Source: Pseudomonadota bacterium (lineage in GTDB: Bacteria; Pseudomonadota; Gammaproteobacteria; Burkholderiales; Rhodocyclaceae). Taken from it: DNA of 57,061 bases. Under the pieces are notes generated by a model that saw nothing but the letters and a program-made list of their open reading frames with translations, ran no database searches and was not told the origin of the DNA. The first letter of the stretch is position 1; each line of letters begins with the position of its first letter. This document shows positions 16,297 through 25,515 of this stretch, piece by piece. The stretch covers positions 1-57,061 of the forward strand of contig JAPLQT010000019.1 of the NCBI GenBank assembly GCA_026399515.1. Direction: 5' to 3'. The position numbers and the translations under genes were made by a program.

Positions 16297-17292
16297 CTAT
16301 TTTCCTCTCTGGTATTTAGCAACCGCACGATTATGTTCATCAAGGCTCCGCGAAAATTCGCTCGATCCATCTCCGCGCGCCACAAAATAAAGCTTGTCGC
16401 TCTTGGGCGGATGCAGAGTTACCTGTAATGAGGCCAGACCCGGCATGGAGATCGGAGTTGGCGGCAGTCCCGCTCTTGTGTAGGTATTGTAGGGCGTATC
16501 GAACTGGAGGTCGCGTTTTCGGAGGTTTCCGTCGAATCTATCCCCGATACCATAGATCACCGCTGGATCCGTCTGTAACATCATGCCCAGGCGCAAGCGG
16601 TTGCTGAAGACAGCGGAAACCGACGGACGATCTTCTGCACGACCGGTTTCCTTCTCGACAATTGAGGCCATGATCAGCGCTTCATAGGGTGTGGCATAGG
16701 GAACAAGAGGGTCGCGCCGTTGCCATTCGGTGGCGAGCTGTAGCTGCATGGCACGATAGGCGCGTTTAAGTATGTGGAGATCGCTGGAGTTTTTTGCGAA
16801 AAGATAAGTGTCTGGATTGAACAATCCCTCGGGATAGCTTTCGCTTGCGTTGATAAGTGTGAGAATTTCCTGATCTTTTAAACCGGCGGTATCGTGGTGC
16901 AGCGCCGGATGGGCATCCAGCAAGGCACGTAGTTGACGGAAGGTCTTGCCCTCGACGAAGACAATTTCGGCTTGGGTGACGTCTCCCCTAGTCAACTTTC
17001 CCAACAGCAGCCATGGTGTAACGCCCTGCTCCACTTCATAACTACCGGCCTTGATCTCGGCGGACTTTCCGAGTAGACGCGCCAGCAGGGTGAATTGCCA
17101 GGGAGGGAAACCGAGCCCGGCATCAGCCATTTGCTGAGAAGCAGAGCGTAGCGTCGCTCCGGGCGAAATGTTGAAATCAAGCAATTTATTGCCGTGCAAG
17201 GATAGCGGATTGGTCGCGAACCAGGACAGCCAGGCCGCAAAACAGCCCGTAGCCAAAATCAAAAAGAAAATCAGGCGTTTTAGTAATCGCAT
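16297..17292 (-). CDS. mltG: Endolytic murein transglycosylase MltG
   Basis: A 331-residue YceG-family enzyme with one N-terminal transmembrane segment (about residues 7-24, RLIFFLILATGCFAAWLSWF). It cuts nascent glycan strands and so sets glycan chain length at the inner membrane. The catalytic Glu lies in MASIVEKETGRAEDRP; VFSNRLRLGMMLQTDPAVIYG and YNTYTRAGLPPTPISMPG are other conserved blocks. It heads the mltG-tmk-holB operon and is divergent from ygfZ, sharing an 82-base gap. Confidence 0.94.
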   Translation of the reverse strand: MRLLKRLIFFLILATGCFAAWLSWFATNPLSLHGNKLLDFNISPGATLRSASQQMADAGLGFPPWQFTLLARLLGKSAEIKAGSYEVEQGVTPWLLLGKLTRGDVTQAEIVFVEGKTFRQLRALLDAHPALHHDTAGLKDQEILTLINASESYPEGLFNPDTYLFAKNSSDLHILKRAYRAMQLQLATEWQRRDPLVPYATPYEALIMASIVEKETGRAEDRPSVSAVFSNRLRLGMMLQTDPAVIYGIGDRFDGNLRKRDLQFDTPYNTYTRAGLPPTPISMPGLASLQVTLHPPKSDKLYFVARGDGSSEFSRSLDEHNRAVAKYQRGK

Positions 17293-17314
17293 CGAACCAA
17301 CTGAATAGCAGGCG

Positions 17315-17344
17315 TTGGGGGTAGTTATCTACGGGCGCTATAAT
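17315..17344 (+). promoter_or_regulatory. Candidate sigma70 promoter of ygfZ
   Basis: A perfect -10 TATAAT lies at 17339-17344, with a weak -35 (TTGGGG, 17315-17320) 18 bases upstream. The start of transcription would fall about 25 bases before the ygfZ ATG at 17375, in the gap shared with divergent mltG. Confidence 0.45.
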
Positions 17345-17374
17345 ATCTCAACCCATCTCTTACCTGACGAACTC

Positions 17375-18412
17375 ATGGCAACGAAGCAGAACTGGATTGA
17401 TTTCCTGCAACAGCAAGGTGCCCGGAATGAGGGTCTGGATTTTGGAAACTTGCCTGAGGAGTTGCTCAACGCCAAATCCGCAACCATCCTTGCACCTTTG
17501 ACAGATATTGGGTTGATTCGGGTCGGCGGAGAAGACGCCGCGGTTTTCCTGCATAACCTACTGACTAATGATGTCAATGGCTTATCTACCGACGGAGTAC
17601 AGCGAAATGGTTTCTGCAACCCGAAAGGTCGGCTACTTGCGTCCTTCGTGATTTGGCGCGAAGGCACCGATATAATGATCGCACTGTCGGCCGACCTGCA
17701 TGCTGCCATCCTGAAAAAACTGTCCATGTATGTGCTGCGTTCCAAGGTGAAATTGTCAGACGCCAGCGATGAACGGATGTTGATCGGATTGTCTGGACCA
17801 GAGGCTTCGAAAGCGCTCACCGATCTCGGTCCGATACCGACCGAATCGCTCAAGGCCACCAGCATAGACCATGGTCAGGTCATGCGCCTCGATGAACATC
17901 GTTATATGCTGGCTTTGGACGCCTCCACAGCCGAAAGTGTTTGGCGGAAACTGGCGGTAGGTGCTCGTCCGACGGTGTTGGCTGCCTGGCATTGGCTGGA
18001 AATCCAAGCCGGAATTCCGATTATCTCGGCAGCGACTCAAGAGGAGTTCATCCCTCAGATGATCAATTTCGAGTTGATCGGCGGCGTCAGTTTCAAAAAA
18101 GGCTGCTATCCAGGACAGGAAATCGTTGCCCGCACACAGTATCTTGGCAAGATCAAGCGTCGTATGTATCGGGCGCATCTGGATACTGCATTACCTTCCG
18201 CCGGGGCGCATCTCTATGCACCGGAAACCGGCGATCAGTCCTGTGGAAGGGTGGTCCAGACATCCCCCGCTCCACAAGGCGGAAATGAGCTGCTGGCGGT
18301 GATCCAGTCAACTTGTGCCGAGGCTGGAGAAGTCCATCTCGATAATCCATCGGGTCCTCGCTTGATCTTTCAGCCCTTGCCCTATGCCTTGGATGTGACC
18401 ACAGCTAGCTGA
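17375..18412 (+). CDS. ygfZ: Folate-binding Fe-S cluster assembly factor YgfZ
   Basis: A 345-residue member of the GcvT-like YgfZ/IBA57 family, which helps maintain certain [4Fe-4S] proteins, such as MiaB, with folate. The family signature KxCYxGQE appears as KKGCYPGQEIVARTQYLGK, followed by KRRMYRAHL. The N-terminal domain shows GLIRVGGEDAAVFLHNLLTNDV. I place the start at the ATG at 17375 (MATKQNWIDFLQ); an upstream start would pass through the promoter. NRDE follows 12 bases later. The number of Fe-S enzymes in this window makes such a factor fitting, but it is a general housekeeping gene. Confidence 0.92.
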   Translation: MATKQNWIDFLQQQGARNEGLDFGNLPEELLNAKSATILAPLTDIGLIRVGGEDAAVFLHNLLTNDVNGLSTDGVQRNGFCNPKGRLLASFVIWREGTDIMIALSADLHAAILKKLSMYVLRSKVKLSDASDERMLIGLSGPEASKALTDLGPIPTESLKATSIDHGQVMRLDEHRYMLALDASTAESVWRKLAVGARPTVLAAWHWLEIQAGIPIISAATQEEFIPQMINFELIGGVSFKKGCYPGQEIVARTQYLGKIKRRMYRAHLDTALPSAGAHLYAPETGDQSCGRVVQTSPAPQGGNELLAVIQSTCAEAGEVHLDNPSGPRLIFQPLPYALDVTTAS

Positions 18413-18424
18413 GCGTAAGATGAC

Positions 18425-19210
18425 ATGTGCTTGATTTTGCTTGCTTGGCAGGCGCATCCGAGTTATCCCTTGGTCATTGCAGCGAATCGTGATGAATTCT
18501 TTGCCAGGCCGACTGCCACTGCGGATTTTTGGGACGATGCACCGAATATTCTGGCCGGCCGTGATCTCTCCGCGGGAGGCACCTGGATGGGCATTACGCG
18601 GCAAGGTCGTTTTGCGGCCCTGACCAACTTTCGCGAACCGGGAAAAAACCAATCGCAAGCACCCAGCCGCGGCAAGTTGGTCAGCGATTTTTTGGCAGGA
18701 GCGATGCCTGCCTCCGCCTATCTGGATGAACTATCTCCGCGAACTGCGGCATTCAACGGCTTTAATCTCGTCTGCGGCAGCTTGAATGAAGGACTGTGGC
18801 ACTTTTCCAACCGGAGCGCGGGCGGCAAACCTCATCGTCTTGCAGCCGGCATCTACGGACTCAGCAATCATTTGCTCGATACGCCCTGGCCGAAGGTGGC
18901 ACAGGGCAAGTCGGACTTGGCCAAGGCGCTGGCTGCACTACCGCAGGACAAGCCGCTGTTTGAACTGTTACGGGATGAAAATATTCACGAGGACGACCAA
19001 CTGCCGCGAACGGGTGTCAGCCTCGAATGGGAGCGGATTCTTTCAGCCGCCTTTGTCGAAACGTCGAATTACGGTACACGATCTTCTACGGTGCTACATT
19101 TGGATGGACTGCGATTCCTGTCTTTCGATGAACAAATCTGGCTCCCCGGTGGATTACCTGGGAATCGAAGACGCTTTCACTTCAAACTGGAAGATTCTGC
19201 GTCATTGTGA
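18425..19210 (+). CDS. NRDE / TANGO2 family protein
   Basis: A 261-residue cytosolic protein starting MCLILLAWQAHPSYPLVIAA followed by NRDEFFARPT, the defining NRDE motif with an N-terminal Cys2 typical of the family. GGTWMGITRQGRFAALTNFR and YGLSNHLLDTPWPK are further conserved blocks. TANGO2 proteins have been linked to heme and lipid handling in eukaryotes; the bacterial role is unsettled. It is probably co-transcribed with ygfZ (12-base gap). Its 3' end overlaps the convergent transpeptidase-acetyltransferase gene by 29 bases. Confidence 0.88.
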   Translation: MCLILLAWQAHPSYPLVIAANRDEFFARPTATADFWDDAPNILAGRDLSAGGTWMGITRQGRFAALTNFREPGKNQSQAPSRGKLVSDFLAGAMPASAYLDELSPRTAAFNGFNLVCGSLNEGLWHFSNRSAGGKPHRLAAGIYGLSNHLLDTPWPKVAQGKSDLAKALAALPQDKPLFELLRDENIHEDDQLPRTGVSLEWERILSAAFVETSNYGTRSSTVLHLDGLRFLSFDEQIWLPGGLPGNRRRFHFKLEDSASL

Positions 19211-20078
19211 TGTGGCGTATGCCGGCCTCGATAAATTCAGTGCCCGCCGGAGTAAATCCAAATCGCGCATAAAACGGCGCAGCGTGAGTCTGGGCATTCA
19301 GCGCCAACCGATTCATGCCGCTGGAACGGGCCGCTTCCATCAAATAGCGCAGCAGCGCCGCACCGACGCCTTTGGCCCGCCATTCCGGCAAGACGGCCAT
19401 ACGGCCGATATGTCCATCCGGCAACAGGCGGCCGGTACCGATGGCATGCCCTTCAGCATCCAATGCCAGGGCGTGTCTCGAAACCGGATCGAATTCGTCC
19501 CATTCCATTTCCCGGGGCACACCCTGTTCATGCACGAATACCTGATGCCGTATAGGTCGGGCACGGTCGCTGAGACCAGTCCAATCGCCGGTCTGGGTCC
19601 GGTACTCGCCGATATTCACCCTTGTGTAAGGCGGCACGAGGTCGAACAATTCGATAATGTCCGGGTTCCGCATCCGCACGCAACCGATTGAACCGGGTTT
19701 CCCCATCTGCACCGAATCCGGACTGCCGTGCAGATAAACGTAGCGTCGCATGGTATCGACGCTGCCGAGGCGATTGAATCCCGTTTCCAGGCCCGAGAGC
19801 CAGAGTATGCGGGTCAGCATCCAATCCCTCCCGGGAACTTGATCCGCAAGTTCCTGAGACCAAGTCTCCCCTGTTGGTCTGCGCCGCACGAACACTGAAT
19901 TTTCAGCCTGGCCAACACCGATCTTGGCGCGAATGATATGTTTGCCCCGAGGTGTGCAATAGCTGCCGTTCTGTTCGCCTGCCCCTTTGAGTGCCGTGGA
20001 CACTGCGTAACGACGTAGCAACAAACCGCCCTCGTAAAGCTCAAGTTGCTGGGCCGGCAGACTGATGAAAATGTTCAT
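19182..20078 (-). CDS. L,D-transpeptidase (YkuD) - GNAT acetyltransferase fusion
   Basis: A 298-residue two-domain protein. Residues 1-160 form a YkuD-type domain with YLHGSPDSVQMGKPGSIGCVRM: His117, Ser130 and catalytic Cys133, with Ile in place of the His of the usual SHGC motif. Residues about 161-298 form a GNAT domain of the ElaA-like kind, with RHQVFVHEQGVPREMEWDE, the acetyl-CoA loop IGRMAVLPEWRAKGVGAALL, and FYARFGFTPAG. There is no signal peptide, although most L,D-transpeptidases act in the periplasm; a cytosolic role or leaderless export must be considered. No frameshift is visible at the join. It lies 9 bases after tadA on the same strand. Confidence 0.85.
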   Translation of the reverse strand: MNIFISLPAQQLELYEGGLLLRRYAVSTALKGAGEQNGSYCTPRGKHIIRAKIGVGQAENSVFVRRRPTGETWSQELADQVPGRDWMLTRILWLSGLETGFNRLGSVDTMRRYVYLHGSPDSVQMGKPGSIGCVRMRNPDIIELFDLVPPYTRVNIGEYRTQTGDWTGLSDRARPIRHQVFVHEQGVPREMEWDEFDPVSRHALALDAEGHAIGTGRLLPDGHIGRMAVLPEWRAKGVGAALLRYLMEAARSSGMNRLALNAQTHAAPFYARFGFTPAGTEFIEAGIRHITMTQNLPV

Positions 20079-20087
20079 ATCAGGTAT

Positions 20088-20564
<477 letters not shown>

Positions 20565-20671
20565 TCATCCCATGGCGTACTACGAAAGTTTAATAGAATG
20601 AACCCAAGCATATCGCTGGACATAATCCCGTTAGGAATAATGTATATTTTAGCCAAATCCCTAACAAAACC

Positions 20672-22210
20672 TTGCCCGGAATTTTCTCCTTGATCAAATT
20701 GCTTGCCGCATTGGTGCTTTGGGCTGGATTGAGCAGTATGTCGAATGCCATCCAGCCGTCGGTACCTTGCGAAATCATCGTCAAATACCGATCGTCGAGT
20801 CGTCTCGCCGATCACGGTAAGGTAACACGACGTCTGGGAAATCACTGGGACGTGGTGAAATTGGATGAGGTCACTCATCCCGAGTCGGAGAATTCAAAGT
20901 TGGGCCGATTGTGGCAAAAAATCCGTCAAATCCGGCTTGATACCAACGTGCTTTATGCCGAACCCAATTTCCAAGGTCACTTCGAAGAAACACTGCCGGC
21001 CATTCCCAATGATCCTTCTTATTCTAGCCAATGGTGGCTGCCCGCAGTCGGAGATAGGGAAATGTGGGCGCTGGGACGTGGCGCGGGAGTGATCGTTGCG
21101 GTCATCGATACCGGCGTCGATTTGACTCACCCCGATCTGATTCCTAACCTGTTGTCGAACGGATACAACTTTGGCGACGGAAACGCCAATCCCCAAGATG
21201 TGTTGGGTCATGGCACCAAAGTAGCCGGCATCATCGCTGCCCGCCAGAACGACGGCATCGGAGTGTCTGGTTTGGCACCAGAAGCCAAGATCCTACCAAT
21301 CAAGATCAATTCGGGAGGTCAAAGAAGCTTTTCCTCTGATCAACTGGCCAGTGCCATTGCTTATGCTGTAGATCATCGCGCCAAGATAATCAATCTCAGT
21401 CTGACCGTCGATCAACAGACTCAGACTGTGCAGGACGCCATCCAGTCAGCCTTGGACAAGGGAGTCATCGTCGTTGCGGCAGCGGGGAATTATGGTGGTG
21501 CGGTGGAATTCCCAGCGACCATGCCAGGAGTGTTTGCTGTTGCAGCGACAGATCAAACCCGCCAATTGGCAAGTTTTTCGAATTTTGGGCCGGAAATTCT
21601 GGTAGCTGCCCCGGGAACCAATATGCTAACCACGGCTTTAGGTGGCGGGGTCACTACTCCGGATCCAGGTACCTCGTTTTCTGCGCCCGTAGTATCGGCG
21701 ACTATCACCGATATGTTGTCGATCAATCCAACTCTATCGGTCGAAATGGTATCCAGGCAGTTGCGCGAGACTGCCTCTGCGATTGATGGTGGGAAATATA
21801 CATTCGGAAATCTGAATGCTGGCGCCGCAGGCAACAGCCTGGTACCGCATCTGCAGTTAAGCAAGCAGCAATTCAGCGCTGCGGACAGCATCGCGGTCAA
21901 TTTTTCAATACCACCCACGGGGACAGCGGTGGATGTCTATGTCGCCGTTGAAACGCCGGTGGGCAATTATTCCTTGCATCCTGACGGAAACTGGGTATCC
22001 GCCAGCCAGGACGGGTATCAACCGATTACAGCAGCATATCGAAGTGAAAACAAGGTATCCGGAGCCTTATTCGGAAACGGTGCGCCATTTCCGCCCATCT
22101 ATCTGAACGGTTTGCCTACAGGTTCCTATACTTGGGCCATCGCCATCCTGACAACTTCAACCGGTCGTCTTGTGGGTGATGTCATGACATCATCGATGCA
22201 ATTGCGTTGA
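20672..22210 (+). CDS. Secreted S8 (subtilisin-like) serine protease
   Basis: A 512-residue secreted protease. A signal peptide (LIKLLAALVLWAGLSSMSNA) is followed by a propeptide-like region (about 30-125) and the catalytic domain with Asp146 (VIAVIDTGVD type), His180 (GHGTKVAGIIAA), oxyanion Asn273 (AAAGNYGG) and Ser335 (GTSFSAPVVS). The last 120 residues form a beta-rich extension with no family I recognise. Starts are TTG codons; 20672 and 20690 are both possible and neither has a strong ribosome binding site, so the exact start is uncertain. It ends 14 bases from the convergent RCC1-repeat protein, a possible partner or substrate (inference). Confidence 0.88.
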   Translation: MPGIFSLIKLLAALVLWAGLSSMSNAIQPSVPCEIIVKYRSSSRLADHGKVTRRLGNHWDVVKLDEVTHPESENSKLGRLWQKIRQIRLDTNVLYAEPNFQGHFEETLPAIPNDPSYSSQWWLPAVGDREMWALGRGAGVIVAVIDTGVDLTHPDLIPNLLSNGYNFGDGNANPQDVLGHGTKVAGIIAARQNDGIGVSGLAPEAKILPIKINSGGQRSFSSDQLASAIAYAVDHRAKIINLSLTVDQQTQTVQDAIQSALDKGVIVVAAAGNYGGAVEFPATMPGVFAVAATDQTRQLASFSNFGPEILVAAPGTNMLTTALGGGVTTPDPGTSFSAPVVSATITDMLSINPTLSVEMVSRQLRETASAIDGGKYTFGNLNAGAAGNSLVPHLQLSKQQFSAADSIAVNFSIPPTGTAVDVYVAVETPVGNYSLHPDGNWVSASQDGYQPITAAYRSENKVSGALFGNGAPFPPIYLNGLPTGSYTWAIAILTTSTGRLVGDVMTSSMQLR

Positions 22211-22224
22211 TTGGTGTCGTCGAA

Positions 22225-25200
22225 TTACTGCACCTTCATGCCCTGGGCAGATTTGTCGGCATTGCGCAAATAGATCATTCCGTTATCCAGCCAATAGGAA
22301 TCGGCCGCATGTCCCACTGGTTGGTCGACGACCAGGTATTCCGGGCGAAGTGTGTAATTTTGTCCTGCCAAGGCTGCCGTCACCGTGCCATCAGCTTTGT
22401 TAGCCATAACGATGGTTGGGGCAGCGGCTTTAAAGATCGAGTTCAGCGTGTCGACATCCAGGAAAGCCGGGTACAAGGTCTGTAGTGTTCCCAAACGATC
22501 ACGGAACACAGCATAGCCGCTGGCATTGCTCTCGAAGCCTGGTAACAGCGTCGGGTTGCTGGGTAGGCTGGCAGTAGATCCTGGCATGACCACATAGTGC
22601 GCCCCGCCCAGCCGGAGTTCAATCGCGCCGGTGGGTTTGAGATTCAGGGTTCCATTGGCGTCGGCGGCCTTGACGAGCGACTGTAGGTCGCTGAAATAAC
22701 CCAATGCGCCAGAGAGGCTCATCTGGATGCCGCGGCTCGCCAGGGTATAAGCCCCGCCTGCGGTAGCCGACACATTGGTCGCGGCGAACTGGTTAAGCTG
22801 GACCAGCACGTCGCCGAGGACAATCAGGCGGTAGGTGGTGGATCCGACGACATAGGTGATCACGCCCGTGGATTTGTCATAGCTCAGTTTCCCGACTCCG
22901 GCGGTATCTCCCACTAATCCCTTGATCATCTCGCCCACGATGTCCTTCAAGGTGAGTGTATTGTTGAACCGCGGCAAATTCCCCTCCAGATTGGGAACTT
23001 TGGTCGCCGTGTCCTTTGGAGTTGTTGTCAGTGGCAGTGGGTCTCCCGGTACCTGTTTCTGGCCGTTCAGGGAACCCAGGGCCAATTGATTGAGAGCCCC
23101 AGTGGTATCCAGCTGGGTATTCTCACCCTGATACACGGGAATGGCAGTGGTTTGTCCGGGCCCCTGGTAATTGACTTTTCCGGTATCGACGAAAACCGCT
23201 GCAGTGGTGTCCGTCTTGGCAACGATCACTTTATCGTCGCTTGTCTGAGTGACAATCGAGCCGACTGTCTTCTGATTGGAGTACACCACTGAAATGGTAT
23301 TCCCATAGGACGGCGAATTGATCTGTACGGTGCCCTTTGCAACCTCGAGTTGCGGCTGGTTGTTGACAGTTCTGACGACGAGCTGGGCAGCCCCAACCTG
23401 GTCGGTGTATTGCAGCGTGGTCGTACCGGAGGTGAAACTCACGGGATCAAGCGTCTCCAGCTTGACCAGGGCATTTTCCGGAGCGGTAGGACTGAGCACG
23501 ATCGGCGTAGTCGTTTTAGTCACTACGAGTGCCCCCGATGAATCGACGCTTACGCTGGCACCTGGGCTGGATACTACATCGTCGGGTTTCGTCACCGGAG
23601 TGACTGTGCCACTCGGGGTGACGACGGGAGCCTTGACTGTAACCGACGCGGTCGCAGTCTTGGTAATACCATTCTCTACATAAGTCGCAGTGATCGTGAC
23701 GAGGGTTTCGTCCGTCACTGTGCCTGTGGCCAAACTGGCGCCGGATACGTTAAGTGCTGCGGTATTGCTTGATGAAAGCGTCGAACTTACAGTCTTGCTC
23801 GTTCCATCGACATATCTTGCGGTGGTAGCGCAAGTTCCGGACGTTGCTGAGTTTATCGACGACGGGCAGGAAAGTACGATTGACGACAATGCGGCAGAAG
23901 GCTTACTCGTCGTGACGCTAACGGCCGAGGTCTGTGTCGAGCAGTTGTTCGCTTGATCACAGGCCGCCAATGCATAGCTGTATGGCGTTGATTCCTTGAG
24001 TCCGGCGTTGCTTGTCTCAGTCACATTTCCGAGTACCGCGACCAATATCCCGTCGCGATAAACTCGGTAAGAGGCGACGCCAACGCTGTCGCTCGAAGCG
24101 GTCCAGGAAAGATTGACCTGGCTGGAACTGACTGCGGTTGCAACCACGCCATTAGGAACAGTGGGAGCTTGCTTGTCCGCATATCCGGCGGCGATACTGA
24201 TCTGTACGGGCCTAATTTGTTTATTGCCGGCTCCGCTGGTCCCATCGCCGAGTTGGCCGGTTTCGTTGTAGCCCCAGGCTTTCAGACTTCCGTCCGACTT
24301 GAACACCACCGTGTGCGCAAAGCCCGCCGCGATTGAAGTCACACCCGTGTCGATTTGTACAGGGTTCGTCTGATTGGCCAGGCTACCGTCGCCGACTTGT
24401 CCAAAGTCTTTGTTGTAACCCCATACCCACAACGTGCCATCGGTTTTAAGGGCGACGGTATGTGCCGCGCCTGCGGTCACCAAACTAAAGCCAGTAGCGA
24501 TCGGTGTAGGAGAATTTTGACTTGTCGTGGTGCCGTTGCCGAGCTGTCCAGTTCCGTTGAAGCCCCACGCCCACAGACTACCGTCGGCCTTGAGGGCGAC
24601 CGTATGCAATTGCCCCGCTGCTACCGAAGTGTAGCCCGTGCCGATCATCACTGGGCTGCTTCTTTTGGTGGTAGTGCCGTCACCCAGTTGGCCGTAGTCA
24701 TTGTTGCCCCAACCCCACAGGCTTCCATCGGTCTTAATTGCGAGGGTATGCTGATAGCCGGCCGCAACCGAGACAAAATCCGTCGCAGTCTTTACAGGTA
24801 ACAAGCGCTGGGTCAACGTCCCGTCGCCGAGTTGGCCACTTGCGTTGTAGCCCCATGCCCACAGGCTGCCATCGCTCTTGAGCGCCACCGTGTGCTGCTC
24901 GCCACCCGCCACCGACGAAAAACCGCTACCAATCGACACCGGGCTAGATTGAGAAGTTTGAGTACCATCACCCAATTGTCCATTATCATTTAGACCCCAT
25001 GCCCAGAGGGTACGATCCGGTTTGAGCGCCAGGGTGTGCTTATAGCCGGCCGCGATTGCGCTGAATCCAGATGCGACCTGCTTGGGCACGGCACTGGCGA
25101 TGTTGCCACCATCACCAAGCTGTCCCTCTGTATTTCTTCCCCAAGCCCACAGTGTGCCGTCGGATTTGATGGCAAGCGTGTGCAATCCACCCGCCGTCAC

Positions 25201-25329
25201 GGCCAGCGCAACCTGCGTTGTCAGCAACAGCAGAAGCGAGACCAAAACACCGAATCCATAAAGGAGGCGGCTTGGTTGTACTGAGGTTGGGATGGAAAAA
25301 AGGGAATCGGAGGGCCGTGTATTCTTCAT
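22225..25329 (-). CDS. Large exported RCC1-repeat / fibronectin III protein
   Basis: A 1034-residue exported protein. A long N-terminal hydrophobic stretch (LLYGFGVLVSLLLLLTTQVA, about 22-41) acts as signal peptide or anchor. Seven RCC1-type repeats of about 49 residues follow (about 45-390), each built on xxHTxALKxDGSLWAWGxN and GQLGDGT. Next are a fibronectin type III domain (about 395-480, VNLSWTASSDSVGVASYRVY) and an Ig-like segment with two Cys. A 550-residue C-terminal region is rich in Thr and Val; part of it resembles FecR-type beta domains (tentative). RCC1 repeats form beta-propellers used for protein binding. No sorting signal or lipobox is seen. Confidence 0.82.
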   Translation of the reverse strand: MKNTRPSDSLFSIPTSVQPSRLLYGFGVLVSLLLLLTTQVALAVTAGGLHTLAIKSDGTLWAWGRNTEGQLGDGGNIASAVPKQVASGFSAIAAGYKHTLALKPDRTLWAWGLNDNGQLGDGTQTSQSSPVSIGSGFSSVAGGEQHTVALKSDGSLWAWGYNASGQLGDGTLTQRLLPVKTATDFVSVAAGYQHTLAIKTDGSLWGWGNNDYGQLGDGTTTKRSSPVMIGTGYTSVAAGQLHTVALKADGSLWAWGFNGTGQLGNGTTTSQNSPTPIATGFSLVTAGAAHTVALKTDGTLWVWGYNKDFGQVGDGSLANQTNPVQIDTGVTSIAAGFAHTVVFKSDGSLKAWGYNETGQLGDGTSGAGNKQIRPVQISIAAGYADKQAPTVPNGVVATAVSSSQVNLSWTASSDSVGVASYRVYRDGILVAVLGNVTETSNAGLKESTPYSYALAACDQANNCSTQTSAVSVTTSKPSAALSSIVLSCPSSINSATSGTCATTARYVDGTSKTVSSTLSSSNTAALNVSGASLATGTVTDETLVTITATYVENGITKTATASVTVKAPVVTPSGTVTPVTKPDDVVSSPGASVSVDSSGALVVTKTTTPIVLSPTAPENALVKLETLDPVSFTSGTTTLQYTDQVGAAQLVVRTVNNQPQLEVAKGTVQINSPSYGNTISVVYSNQKTVGSIVTQTSDDKVIVAKTDTTAAVFVDTGKVNYQGPGQTTAIPVYQGENTQLDTTGALNQLALGSLNGQKQVPGDPLPLTTTPKDTATKVPNLEGNLPRFNNTLTLKDIVGEMIKGLVGDTAGVGKLSYDKSTGVITYVVGSTTYRLIVLGDVLVQLNQFAATNVSATAGGAYTLASRGIQMSLSGALGYFSDLQSLVKAADANGTLNLKPTGAIELRLGGAHYVVMPGSTASLPSNPTLLPGFESNASGYAVFRDRLGTLQTLYPAFLDVDTLNSIFKAAAPTIVMANKADGTVTAALAGQNYTLRPEYLVVDQPVGHAADSYWLDNGMIYLRNADKSAQGMKVQ
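24160..25197 (-). repeat. Seven tandem RCC1-encoding repeats
   Basis: The DNA for the propeller consists of seven degenerate units of roughly 147-153 bases, each encoding HTxALKxDGxLWAWG and GQLGDG. The units are similar but not identical at DNA level, consistent with old duplication rather than recent expansion. Confidence 0.8.
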
Positions 25330-25515
25330 GATATTGTCATTCTCACCCGGATGAGGACTACCGTCATAAAGGAAATCAACTCAGTATTTATAGCAACTCT
25401 TAGACAACTTTAAAAGGAATGTCGGCACGGATATTATCGAAGAAACAAGCAACTTGCGAATACGCAATTCAACCAACTGCCCGCGGAAAGCCGGCGCAAT
25501 TCGAGTCCTCCAGCC

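Noticed and set aside
24160-25197. Possible CRISPR-like tandem array
   Set aside because: The periodicity is about 147-153 bases, lies inside one open reading frame and encodes RCC1 repeats; no short identical repeats with unique spacers occur.
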